A DNA stretch of 64,000 nt from the NCBI GenBank assembly GCA_905178155.1, contig CAJINV010000017.1, forward strand, positions 612,722 to 676,721, written 5' to 3'. Under the pieces are notes generated by a model that was not told where the DNA came from, did no database searches, and saw only the letters and a list, made by a program, of their open reading frames with translations. Shown in pieces: positions 34,047 to 45,473 of this stretch. The first letter of the stretch is position 1; every line of letters starts with the position of its first letter. This stretch comes from Amoebophrya sp. A120 (Eukaryota > Sar > Dinophyceae > Syndiniales > Amoebophryaceae). Position numbers and translations under genes: made by a program.

Positions 34047-37000
34047 ATGGCTGCTTTCTCTGAGGAGCTGGATATGCGCCGCAAGAGCGGAAGCTCTCGC
34101 TACTTGGACACTGTGGGCGCCACGACTGGCTTCGAAGCCAGCTCTCCTCTCACTCTATCGATGGCCATGCGACGGTATATTGATAAAGTGGCTGTTGATA
34201 GAGATAGATTGGTGTAGTTGCATGAAATTTATTTTCACATTTTTTCTCTTCAAAAAGGAAAAACGGATTGCGACATTTCTGATGGAGTATGAATATGCAT
34301 TCCAGGTACAACGCAAAGCGCGGTTCCGCCCGCATCGATGAGCCCGGCTCTGGCGGCGCGTGGATCACAACCTCAACAAACACCCACTCCACGAGTCGCC
34401 GGCTGATGGAGGCGGATTTTGCGAGCAATAGACGCACTAGCATGACGGCGACGCGGGCCAGTCTAAGCTCCATCGGGGAAATTGTGCCCCCAAGTGTAGT
34501 ACTTAGCGAGGAGGAAGATAAGCAGAATCAAAGAGTAGAAACAACATCAAGCAAAAACTCCGATGAACATCAGGCTGCTCCACCGAATAATTCGAGTTCG
34601 TTACTGCAGAGCAGCATGAAGAAATCCTCGAGTACGTCCAGCGGTGCGAACAATAGTATGAACAACTCCACTAGCGGCGCAACAATCAAACCAACGCCCT
34701 TATTTCCCCAAACAAACAAGGGCTCGAGTCGAAGGAGCAGCAGCTCTTCGACCGACCGCATAGCTTCTTCTTTCAGCAGCGGGCGGGGGGAGATGAACGA
34801 CAAAAATTTGTTTTTGACGAGCGCGGGCAGTGTCGTGCAGGAGTCTCTTCCTCTGCCATTCAAACAAGATTCGAAATCGAAAAATGCCTCGTTCTGTAGA
34901 AGTTCTTCTGCAAGAGAGGAATATGTTGAAGGTGACCCTGCAGAGGTGGAGAATTTAGAGGAAAGTCGAAGCAAAACGCCGAGTCCGACGTCCTACCGTA
35001 GTGCGGACTTCGGGCTCGAGGATGATGACGAAGTAGAGGAGACTTTTGACCAATCGGAAGACGTTGTGAGAAAAACTAGCGCAGCGAAGGAGGTGGACAA
35101 AAGTAGAGCCATTGAAGAACTACCCTGCTCGACGGACATGAAAACAACGGCGGGCACCACGCTTTCTACGAAGAACATCCTGACGAAAAAGGGGAAGACG
35201 AAAAGCAAGGACAGAACTGTGCTCCGACGAGCCAGCGTTTCTTCTTCGGAAGTGAACGAAAGTAAGATGCAGGAACTCAGGATATTAAAGCTGGGCGGAG
35301 ATGATGAAGAAGCTCTCCCCGCGGCGGCTCATGGAGACGACAATATTTTTGTAGCTGATCGTGTAATACAAGTAGGTGGAGGAGACGAGACAGCACAAAA
35401 TAAGACTTCCTGTACTTCGCATGAGCAGCAACACCATTGTGGCGAAAGGAAACCTTTGACCACCCCGCGCCCGGAAGACCACGACCCGGTATTCACAGTG
35501 CAGCATTTGAACACCTTAGAATCAACCACCACCGGCGGTGTAAATAACTCTTCGATGAAGTTCCGGAGAGGAAACACCGTGGATCTGCTTTCCCGAACGC
35601 GAAACCGACCGAGATTTAACACGGTAGATTTGCTGGGGGTGGCGAGGAGGATGAGGACTTTAGCTCTAGGCGGAAATAATAACAGCGGAATTGCAAGTGC
35701 GAATGCAGTATGGATTGTAAAAATGTCTGGGTCTGGAAGAATGCAAGTTTGTCATGCTTGTCTGGGATGACTCGAGAATCTGTGTTGCATAGGCACGAAA
35801 AGGCCCTCTTGTCTGTCATGCAAAAACGCAGTTTGCCATGCGGAATACGTAAGACATTGGTAGCCAAAAAATTTGTCATGCGTAGCTGCGTATTGCAGTG
35901 CGTCTAGCATTCATTTTTAGCATTACAGGTTTCCAGACCCAGACATTTTTGCACTTGATATGCAGAACGAGATAATGACGACGAGAACATGAATCACATC
36001 GCGAACTCGACCAGTACATCAGGCGGGAATTCGCCAGGATCTATCAAAGGAGCAAGTGAATCACTTTCAAAAGAGTCATAGGGTCGAAAAAAAAAAAATT
36101 CGGAGCGTCCCCAACTTCCGTAGCGCCTGCAGCTTTTTTCCCCGCGCCAGACACAGCTGGTCGGTAGATTGCAGTGGGCGAATGCTTGAGAAGGCTACGA
36201 CCAAAAGCCCCAGGCGTCGCATTTTGGTAAGGAGAAGGCTGCGAGATGTAGTGCGCAGAAGATGCCATAGAAGATACCCCAAGACCAGCCCCAAATCATC
36301 ATACCGTGGTGCATAATGCTACCCCGCATGGTGCTACTGGCGCACTATTCTTACTTTTGCCCTACTCTACTGTTACCAAGTGGCAGAAATGGAACAGTGG
36401 AGGTGTAATCACTTGAGATGTGCAGCCTGTTTCAGACGAAAAAAAAGCCAAACCCACTTGATATCTGCTAGGGTGATTTGACGCGAAAAAGACGTGTTTC
36501 GGGCATCAATTTGATGCCAAAAATCGCGGCTTTTTGCAGGGGTGATTCAAGCAGATACTAAGCGGGAGGAGTCAAATGAATCATAGGGCTAATTGATAGC
36601 TACAAAACGCAAGGTGATTACACCTCTTTTTTTGCTTCGAAAAAGATGAATTTTTGGCAAAAATTGAGCTTTTTTCAGAAAATCCGACACCCTCGGGACG
36701 CTACGCCCGACGGTATGGAGGTGTAATCACTTCATTTTTATGGTGTCGCTTTTCCTATCTTTAGCAATGGGCTTGTGCTTGGTATTTTGGGTTGCGAATG
36801 CTTCCCCCGAGTTGTTTGCAAGCTATTCAGGCGCGATGGCCCCAGCGTCCACTCATGGCCATTGCGTTCGTCCCCCGTAGCCACCAACCAAATAGCGCAA
36901 ACCTTATCGAGAAAGGCGCGACCTTCCTGAGGAGCGTCGCTGTGTTTCAGGTTATTTGGTTGTATATATTGGGCGCTTCCTTATGCGTGCGAGCCGGGCC

Positions 37001-40000
37001 ATGCACTGCGGTACTTGGAAAGTTTTTTTTTTCCGTATGGTGATTCATTTGCAAGGTGATTCATTTACCCCTGTGATAGGATCAGGCAACGTAAACAAGC
37101 AGCTCACAGGACAACAACTACAGCACGAGCAACCTACGGGGAACACACCAAGGGGCAGTCCGCGGGACAACTACAATTTTGCGCGGCACAGCTTTGAGGG
37201 ATTCGCGGTGCGGAGTACAAAGGGAGATTTTGTGGAATCGCTGCACGAATTCGAAATCGACCCCGATGAGGCGACGGAAAGCTCCAGGCTGCTATGCTTA
37301 TCCCCAAGAAGCGGGAACAATTCCTGTAGCTCCTTTGACGACGGTAGTTGTAAAAATGCAGCAATATTAACTGGGTTGTCAAGTAAGGAAGCGTCTGAAC
37401 TGAGGAAGTCTACTGCGTTTAAAAACAGTAGCACCACCACAACTTCTACGACAACCCGGTTTCTCAATAAGCGCGCATCGCAGCTGTTGCAGCAGACACA
37501 GGAGACATTGAACAACTTGCGGAAACGGCGGAACATCCAGACCACACTCACCTCCAAGGATATCGAAGTTCATGTCCGCGACGCGTTGCTCTACTCACAC
37601 ACCATTTTCACGATCATTTGGGTGTTTTTCTTACTAGGTTTCGCGAGCCTACTGTACGAGGAAGACATCGTCACCCACCGCTGCGAAGACGGGTCGGTGC
37701 AGCTGTTCCTCGAAACAGCAGACGCGGGGAAGAAGTTCACGATTTCCACCATGGGAAGGCACGGCGGATTTTTGTTCCCGGGGTTCGATTTACTAGCCGA
37801 AATTTTGTTTCTCTTTTTGGCCGGGCCGTGCAGGTTCTACGTGTCCATCGTGGACGCCCGGTTCAACAAGGAGTGGAACAGCAGGGCGACTGTGGCCTTC
37901 CGCACGTGGAGGTCCGTCGGGTTTTACCTGGATTTAACCTCCTTTTTCGTCGGCGGGTTACTACCCTATCTGCTAATCCCGGTTTACTTCTACAGTGGCC
38001 CCGCGGAAGACAAGTCTTTCGTTTTGAACCCAGACGAGAACTGCAACACGGCGAATCCTTTCGCCCACGGCTACAGCTGCGTCCTGGATCACTGGATGTG
38101 GAAGTTGCTTCTCGCGGTGCGGTTTCTGCGTTGCTACCGTCTGTTCACCTACGACTCGTCCACGTTGGCGTCCAATGTCCAACTGCTACTGAATGAAAGT
38201 ACGACAAGCAAAGTGATAAGCGGTGGGACCACGACGAACAAGTTTAACATTGGAGAACTGCACCGGGAGGGGGACCAACCCGGGAAGATAAATAGTACAA
38301 GTAGGAGCAATTACAACAATCCTAGTAAAAATGCTCGTGAAGATACAGCTCACCGTCCGGAGGTCCCGGTAGGAGCGGAAGGCGGGGAGGTGAAGAGCGA
38401 TGCCGGTGTCTTAAATGGAAGCAAGTCCTCGCTCGTGGCCAGCGCAACCGCGATCGATCTCGAAATTGACGACGAAGAGGAGGAGGGGGAGCTGCCGGTC
38501 AAAGAGAAAAGCACACCACCAGCAGACGGAAAAGCGCACTGGTTCTGGCCAAGCACACTTTTGAAGTCCTTTGCGATGGATGACGAGAGTGTACTACGTC
38601 GCAAAACAAATAGGAAAAAACAGCTGAGAACAATAAAATCGGACGGAGCTGCTGCAGCTTGTTCTTTCAGGAAACATCAAGAAGATGACGACGACGATGA
38701 ACGACTTTACCGCGGTTACAATTTCCACCGACGTGAAGAAAGCGACGGAGATGATCATGGTGTTGAACACAATAACAAACTACATGACCACCAAGAAACT
38801 AAAACCGACAGAATATCGCGTTTGATCACGTCAACCACATCTTGGAGACACAGAATCAAATCCGTTTCTGCGAAAAAATCTGTGCAAGCGAAGGACCTCG
38901 CGAAGACCGCGTCGCATAAACTCTTTATAAAACCGGCGAGACTCCTTCGCGACTCCTTCAGAATTTTATTCCTCCGAACCGTCGGGGCGATGGCGGAAAA
39001 CACGCTGGGAGCGTTTGGAACCTTGATTCTCTGGTTCTTCCTGATCGCGCACATCATGGGCTGCGTGTGGTTTCTAGTGCTGGAAAACTCGTTGCCCAAC
39101 ACGGTTGCCAACGTATCCCACGCGGCAAGATACCGACAGTCGCTGCTCTTAACCCGCGCGTTCTCGCACTTTCAGAGCTACAAGTATCTGGATTTGAGCG
39201 AGAGCACGCTTGTGGTACCAATGAAGATGGCGATCTTCGTGTTTGATGTTGATTTCGATGCTGATTATTAGAGGAACGAAGTTGTGCTTTTCGCTTTGTT
39301 TTGCATTTTCATGCCCAGATGATTTTTCTGAAAAATTAACATATCAAATCAGGAAAACGGCACCACCCTCCCGACCGGCACGATGGACGGGCGGGATTTG
39401 TACGTTGCGGCATTAGGCCAGCAGTGCCAGGAAGTTTCCTTTCTGCCCTACGTGTACCTCTGGGCTTTGAATCGCGCCATCATCATTCTTACCAGCATGG
39501 AGCCGCAGGGCAGGCCGTACTCGGTGGCGGAGCAATGGTAAGCTCCCAACTTGCCTCCATTCTAGATTTCGCTGCCAGAAGGACGCTGTTTTTTTGTCAT
39601 TCATAGAGGTAAAGGTAAAAGTAAGAACAGCTGCACGACTACACCAAAACCATAAATGAAGAAACGTTTTTCATCCCTGACTCCAGGTACCTCGCCCTCG
39701 CCTGCCCTTTTGCCGTGATTTTCATGAACTTGGTTCTTGCCCGCTGCCTCGCACTCTTCCGCACCATGACCCTGCTGGAATCCACGACGAGGGAGTCCGC
39801 TGCGTTAGTCGCCTCCGCGATGGGAAAGCTGAACTTACCCCCGTCTCTGCAGTTCCGCATTAACCGCTACCAGAGGTTTTTGTCCATCGAAAGAAACTCC
39901 ACCGCCCGCGACGCTTTGTTCCGCGATTTGAGCCCGAACTTGGATCTGGAGCTAAGATTATCAAATGTAAAAATGTCTGGGTCTGGAAGAATGCAGCTTG

Positions 40001-40840
40001 TGATGCTGAATTTGGATTCCAAAAAAATCTGTATTGCATGAGCAGCAAAGGGAGTGCAATTTTTGCTACGCGGAGAGGGCATTTGTCATGCGGAATAGGC
40101 ATCGCGAAGCCCTCAAAAAATCTGTGATGCTAGGGCATGCATCACAGACATCATGGCCAATGCAAAACATGAATGACAAGTCTCAGAATCTTCCAGACCC
40201 AGACATTTTTACATTTGATAAAGATTGATCCTGTACAAACAATTGATCGAGACGGCGCCGTTCTTCCAGGAGCTCCGAAGCTCCGCCGTCGGCGCGGTCG
40301 TGAGCGGATTTGACGAAATTGTGGTGTGTCCGGGGGACATCATCATCCGGAAGGGGGCGGTTGGCAGGGAGATGTTCTTCATTTTGAAGGGCAGGGTGGA
40401 AGTTTGCGGCAGTGCCGATGGGTACCCGCTGTACGCGACAAAGTCGCAGGGGGAGTATTTCGGTATAGAAGTGGGCTACTAGTAGTTCCTGCGTGATTGA
40501 GTATTTCTGTGCTCATGTTGCGATATTGAAATAGAATTGACGTCTTCGCATATTATGATCTACTGATGCAGTAGTTCGAACGAGTAGACCAAGCGCAAGC
40601 ACCTCTACTCTGAATAAACACCACAACGTTCTTTCATCTCCAGGCGAAGCCGCCCTCCTGATGGACACGTTGCGGTCCGCGTGGGTTCGGGCGAAGACGT
40701 TTGTCGTGTTGGCGCACCTGACAAAAGACAAGTTCAATTTCATCATGGAGGAGTGTCCGGACGAGAAATTCAAGATGCTCCAGGAAATTGACGCGCAGAG
40801 GATTGTCCTGGAAAGCGATGGGGACGACAAGAAGAAGTAA
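34047..40840 (+). CDS. Cyclic-nucleotide-gated cation-channel-like protein, about 1520-1570 aa
   Basis: Supported exons: 34289-35708 (or 34047-34213 joined to 34306), 35966-36055, 37080-39238, 39353-39537, 39687-39958, 40226-40462, 40644-40840. Both versions sum to a multiple of three. Counted from the 34289 ATG, the N-terminal 670 residues are disordered. S1 is near 675-695, S2 735-755, S3 783-805, and S4 843-861 with Arg every third residue (AVRFLRCYRLF). S5 is 1143-1170 after a 280-residue insertion, S6 is 1285-1310. The C-linker and cyclic-nucleotide-binding domain (LRLILYKQLIETAPFFQEL, GDIIIRKGAVGREMFFILKG, YFGEAALL) end the protein. The pore reads AIIILTSMEPQGRP where K+ channels have T-x-G-Y-G, so selectivity is unpredictable. 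Two introners and one repeat-rich 1-kb intron interrupt it. The link between 34-36 kb and 37 kb rests on phase. Confidence 0.78.
35709..35960 (+). mobile_element. Introner element, family A (252 bp)
   Basis: Left TATGGATTGTAAAAATG; right CATTTTTGCACTTGATA. Perfect flanking repeat TGCAG (35704-35708, 35961-35965). Excision joins AAT GCA G to AA CGA GAT in frame. The interior belongs to the sub-type shared with 46202 and, reversed, 52373. Confidence 0.92.
36056..37079 (+). repeat. 1-kb intron built of GTGATT/AATCAC repeats
   Basis: Phase-consistent intron (GTGAAT ... GATAG). The ends are inverted: AGTGAATCACTTTC at the left, two GGTGATTCATTT units (37040-37066) at the right. Inside, AGGTGTAATCAC occurs at about 36396 and 36718 and its exact inverse GTGATTACACCT at about 36613. 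A GGTGATTCAAG unit is near 36540. Confidence 0.7.
39959..40220 (+). mobile_element. Introner element, family A, near-perfect termini (262 bp)
   Basis: Left TATCAAATGTAAAAATGTCT; right end is its reverse complement continuing for about 32 bp. Perfect flanking repeat AAGAT (39954-39958, 40221-40225). Excision joins CTA AGA T to TG ATC CTG, restoring the invariant C-linker/CNBD sequence of the channel. This is the clearest proof that the element is removed as an intron. Confidence 0.96.
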
Positions 40841-42554
40841 TTAGGTGGGCCGAGGAGCTGAGCCGGTAGTCGTAGCGGACGAAGATAAGTAAATTTTTGC
40901 GTCGTGACCACTTGTGTATGATTCTTCTGTCTGTATACTTCCAGAAAGACAAGAAGACAATCTGACAGATGACATTCATGATCAAAGAACAATTTAGTTG
41001 CAGTCCACTAGATAGTCCAACAAACCTCCTGTGAAGGCCGTCGCCTGAGGAGATCTCCCGGTCGTAACGTGGGGAGAAGCAGGCCGCATGCTTATCAGGG
41101 CAAGCGGTTAGTGGATCTGGTTGAAAGAGTGGCCCCAGTGAATGAGGGCCGCCGCCTCTCATGATGCCACCTCGTAGACCATATATACGCGTTGGCCTTG
41201 TTGTTCTACGGAGAGCTAGCAGCAAGCAGCTCCTTGGCCCATGCGCTTGCGCTGCTGCGCAGGTTCGCAACAAAAAGGCACGCCGCCGCTGTGCTGTTTG
41301 TTGCCTGCCACCCGGGTGCCGCGGCTGCGCCTCGCGCGTCCACGGGACGCGACGGGGCAGCAAGCCGCGCGGCACCACCGACGAGCGCAGCTGCGCTACC
41401 GTTAGGGGAGCGCAGCCACCCAGATGGCTGGCCACCCCACCCTCCCGGATGCCGCCCCTTATCCGAGCTCGGCCAAGCCCATACCGAGAATTATAGCGCC
41501 GACCGTTGATAGTGCGCGGCCACCCGGTTGGTCGGTACTATGAAGAGCGCGCCACGACAGGCGAGCCCTGTGGCACCACTGAAGCGGCCACACAGCAACA
41601 CATTGGCGGCGCACAACCGCCCACGAGTTGAGCGCCCCCAGACATGCAAATGCTTGCTGTAGCTACGCAGTGCAATACCAAATCGGACGAAAATCAACGG
41701 CAGTCGTGGGGAGGTGTTGGTGTTCGTGAGGCACTACGTCCGACGCGCCTCCGAGCCGTGAGGGCACTCGGAAGGGTAGGAGAGAGGGACCGAAAGTGCA
41801 CCTACTCCGGGTGCGGGAGATCCTGGCGAGACAGATCCCACATACAATGCACTGAGACCCATCCGTCCCCTTGTACGTGCGATGTTTGTGCACAGTGGTC
41901 GGCATCACCTGTGGCTTCGATAATAATAATAATAGATAGTCCAACAGCATCAAATAGCTTTAAAGTAAAGTGAAATCGAATACGTGAGCCATGGAGTAAG
42001 TCGAATTTCTAGTACCAGCATGCAGTTTTAACGCAAGCACACTTATACGAAAACAAAATTTCAAGCAAAAGTGCGTCGAATTCTGAATAGTGACCACATT
42101 TTTTCATCACTTTCCCATGAGCTTTTCTAATTCACAAAGTTGCGAGAAGGAGCACCTACGTAACAGTTTCATGCCAGTACATCATACCGAATTTGGTTCT
42201 GCTGTCGATGATTTTTCGAGCATAGACGCGTCTGCATCTTTAGCGATGCATTATTTAGGCGGTTAGCATTGTAAACTTCCACGGAAGTTAGGTGAGTTTC
42301 TATTAACACACCGCAGATATTAGTCCTGTTTCTACTTTGGTGTGTGTGGAAAAGAAGCCGTGTTCTCCCTAGATCCGTACCTCCGTCGCCCGTTCTCTGA
42401 GAGACCTTCCTGCTGCACCGGCGAAGGAAAAAATGCCGATGGTCTTGATGCAGCAATTCCATTGTGGCATCCTTTATACCTTCCTCGTAGAACACAGCTC
42501 ACCGTCACCTTACCTTTTCTTTTCCCCTAGAAATACCTACTTGTACAATCCCAG
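40841..42554. other. Intergenic region around the retrotransposon fragment
   Basis: Apart from the 41009-41946 insertion I see no gene. 41947-42554 is A/T-richer and probably holds the promoter of the next gene. Confidence 0.55.
41009..41946 (+). mobile_element. 5'-truncated non-LTR retrotransposon fragment with 14-bp target-site duplication
   Basis: The 14-mer TAGATAGTCCAACA occurs at 41009-41022 and 41933-41946. The 910 bp between is much more GC-rich than its surroundings and ends in a TAATAATAATAA tail, the mark of target-primed insertion on this strand. A frame near the 3' end (about 41794-41905) has C-x4-C, H-x2-C and C-x-C-x2-C spacing (CTYSGCG, SHIQC, CTCDVC), like the Cys/His motif ending many LINE ORF2 proteins. 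No reverse-transcriptase core remains, consistent with 5' truncation. A SINE-like element is the alternative. Confidence 0.7.
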
Positions 42555-44742
42555 ATGGTAGGTCCCCGCACTCGTTCTTTCGTTTTCCGCGCTGCCGTCG
42601 CAGCGACTGCTTGCGGATTTTCATCCACCGCATTTGCTGCCGATGTCACCTCCGGCGCGAAGACGAGCAGTAAAAAAGCCACTACCTTCCGTATCACAAT
42701 GAAAAACGCCCCGACCCCCGAACTTGGGAGCATTTGCATTGCAAACCTTTCCAACAGAAACACTCGCCCTCTTGCATCTAGCAGCATCACAGATTTCCAA
42801 TCGTGAATAGCGAATATTTGTATTGCAACAGATCCCAGCAAGAGCGGCGCTTGCCATGCAAGCAATGCTATATACGCCTAGACTCTGCATCACAAAGATT
42901 CATATTCCTTTGATGCATGACAAAAAGTTTTCATTTGGAAACTTCGCATCACAAATTATTGGAACTTTTGGGGTGGGGGCATTTTTCATGGTAATATTCC
43001 GTCTGCTGAACAACCCGGAGCAGAAGGTCAATTCGCGGATCAAGTCGTTGCAGGAGCTGAAGCAGCGGCTGAAGGCGATGACCGACCAGAAGCTCCTGGC
43101 GGACCAAAAACCGCACTTGCAAGTCGTGATTACGAAAATTGACACGGCTTTGGAACAGAACAAGAAGGAGAACTCGGCGGGGAAGGAAAAGCTTTCGAGC
43201 GAGGAACAACTGAAGGAACTGAACAAGGTCGCCAAGGATGTGCAGCAGGAAGTTGAGGGGTTGAAATCCGACCTGATGAAGAAGGCGATGCAATTGGCGC
43301 AGGAACAGCACGACCTGATGGCGAAGCGCTTTCAGAACACGAAAGTGGTGGAGGAGCAAAAGACGGCGGAGGAAGCGTTTGAGAAGTTGATGGACGTCCA
43401 AGACTCGCCGTTGCAGGAACAGGTTTGGATAATAAGTAGTATGTTCAGAAGTAGTTTCTGCGCAAGGATGAACTTCTGCTCACCCGATATCCGCAACATG
43501 AAGCGTTTTTGTCAGGCATGAAATAGAACCTGAACTCCATGGACAACCATTAAAAACCACAGCTATCCGTCCTGGAAAAGTACAAATCCGACGAATTTGT
43601 CGCCCAGTTTCTGAAATCCGAGAAGTTCCAAGAGGGCGAAAATTTGGCAATGAAGCTGGGGCAGGCTTTGGACAACCGCAAGGAAATCGAAGCGAAAAAC
43701 AAGGAAGCGAAGGAGCTGCAGGTATACAACTTACTACAGCTGTTTTTTGTGGAGCACAAGCATGCGTGAGAAGAGGACTCTGTTTGATGTTTGTAAAGCA
43801 TGTATGTCAAAAAAACACGGATAGAACAATGCCAATATCCCCGCCTGCACAGGCCCTGCAGTCTGGTGCGCACCTGTCCCAGGATCAAGCCAAAACCCTG
43901 CTCCCCATCCTGCAGAAGGTGCGGGAGCATTATTGTGAGGAAAACTCCCCCCTCCCCATATCACAACGAAGTTTCTGATGCTGGACTTGCGTACACAAAT
44001 CAGACTTCGCTTGCAGAAAGTGCTTGGCGGCATTTTCCGAGCCTGTTTGGTTATGCAGAAGGCTAGCAGTTACGCATGACAAACAGGCTTGCAGTAGTCA
44101 AAAGCGCATGACAGACTGGTGTGGACTGCGCAACATGACAGACTGGTGTGGACTGCGCCACGTGGCTCCTATTGTCCTATAGGCAAGACAGAGACGATTT
44201 GTGAACACAAATCAGCATCACAAAAAATTTCCATTTCGATATGGGGAGGGGGGATGTTTCATTCTGATAAGCAGAAGCGGTTGAAGCAGCGGCGGTTGAA
44301 CCATATCAAATGTAAAAATGTCTGGGTCTGGAACCAAGCAACTTGTCATGCTAAATCTGAATCATGTAAAAATCTGTGCTGCATAATTACCAAAAGCTGT
44401 CCACTTTTGACCTAATCGAGAGGCAGTTTCTCATGCAGGATAGGCATGATAAGGATCTGGCAGAATCTGTCATGCGAGGTCCTGCATTCCAGACGACATG
44501 GATCATAGAAAATATGCATGACAAATCTAGAAATCTTCCAGACCCAGACATTTTTACAGTTGATAAACCAGGTCTCGAATCAGCTGTCCAAGTTGGAGGA
44601 CCAGGCCCGCGTGTACCGCAAACGCAAGGCGGTCTTGACGAAGGAGGAGCATGTGCTGAATGACGCGGTGGACGCCATCCAGCACGGCAAAATCGATCGG
44701 TTGACAAAAGCAATGGACACGCTGAAAGCGTTGCAGCCGTGA
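42555..44742 (+). CDS. Secreted coiled-coil protein, six exons, 331 aa
   Basis: Exons 42555-42691, 43002-43422, 43563-43721, 43853-43930, 44275-44303 and 44571-44742; the sum is divisible by three. Three junctions are introners and two are GT-AG introns (43423-43562, 43722-43852). The ATG at 42555 starts a signal peptide (about residues 8-29, ending AFAAD, a good cleavage site). The whole mature protein is Lys/Glu/Gln/Leu-rich with heptad-like spacing (IKSLQELKQRLKAM, LKELNKVAKDVQQEVEGLK), so a long coiled coil is expected. No Cys-rich or enzymatic domain. The 29-nt fifth exon lies between two introners. Function unknown; secreted structural or surface component is a guess. Confidence 0.75.
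42692..42996 (+). mobile_element. Introner element, family B (305 bp)
   Basis: Left TATCACAATGAAAAACGCCC; right GGGGGCATTTTTCATGGTAATA. Perfect flanking repeat TTCCG (42687-42691, 42997-43001). Excision joins ACC TTC CG to T CTG CTG in frame. The interior is closely similar to 5336-5643. Confidence 0.93.
43931..44269 (+). mobile_element. Introner element, family B-like (339 bp)
   Basis: Left TATTGTGAGGAAAACTCCCC; right GGGGGGATGTTTCATTCTGATA. The CCCCCCTCCCCATAT core is a perfect inverted match. Flanks AGCAT/AGCAG (one mismatch). Inside, a 24-bp unit is tandemly repeated at 44108-44131 and 44135-44158. Excision keeps the coiled-coil frame. Confidence 0.82.
44304..44565 (+). mobile_element. 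Introner element, family A (262 bp)
   Basis: Left TATCAAATGTAAAAATG; right CATTTTTACAGTTGATA. Perfect flanking repeat AACCA (44299-44303, 44566-44570). Excision joins TTG AAC CA to G GTC TCG in frame. Confidence 0.94.
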
Positions 44743-45473
44743 ATGGGATCATGGCTTGAAGATTGAGATTCATTTTCCCGGGGGAAATGAAAAAGACCAA
44801 AGTACTTAAACAAAAGCAAATTTCTTTTCCGAAGAAGCGAAAGGAACGACGTCACAGAGAAGTGACAGAAAGAACCTTTTTTCCGTAGAAACAAGAAAGA
44901 AGAGAAGCTGGAAGTAGAGGAGGGCGTCTCCTACGCCTGGGTCTGAATATGACAATTTTGCCATGATTGATGTTTTATTCCGCGATAGTACAAACTGAAA
45001 ATCACATCGGTGCGACGAGAAAGCGCGCTGTGCACACCTCGGTTTTTTATTTCGTTCTTTGCGAACGAACTCGTCAAAAATGCGTGTCACGTATTCGCGA
45101 TCGAGATCGGTTTGTTTGTTTTAGATTTACGTGTACTCTACACGCGCCGAAAAATCGGTTTGTTTGAGCGATTTCCCGACGAATCGGTTGAATTTAATGT
45201 ACAAGTACTTATCCACGTCTTCCCACTTAACCTTGACATGTGCTTATTAGGCTTTTTGTTCTTCTCCGTTGATTTATATCAAATGTGTTTCACTTACACT
45301 GTCACTGATTCATCAGGCTCGCTCGTGTGTCATCTCTACCCCTTTTTTGTAAACAAAATCACAATCATTATTTGCCTACCCTTCCCTACGTATACATGAG
45401 TTTGCTACTTGTTTTTGACCCGCCGCCTTGTCGCCTTTGCTTTACTCGTCTCCCCTGAAGACGACCACTCGTC
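44743..45473. other. Intergenic region
   Basis: No supported gene; A/T-rich with Phe/Val-rich chance frames. Confidence 0.55.

Noticed and set aside
41161-41509. Overlapping Ala/Arg/Pro-rich frames in the retrotransposon fragment
   Set aside because: High GC alone keeps several frames open; no reverse-transcriptase or endonuclease motif is visible.
44108-44158. CRISPR-like repeat
   Set aside because: Only two 24-bp units 3 bp apart inside an introner; no spacers, eukaryotic context.
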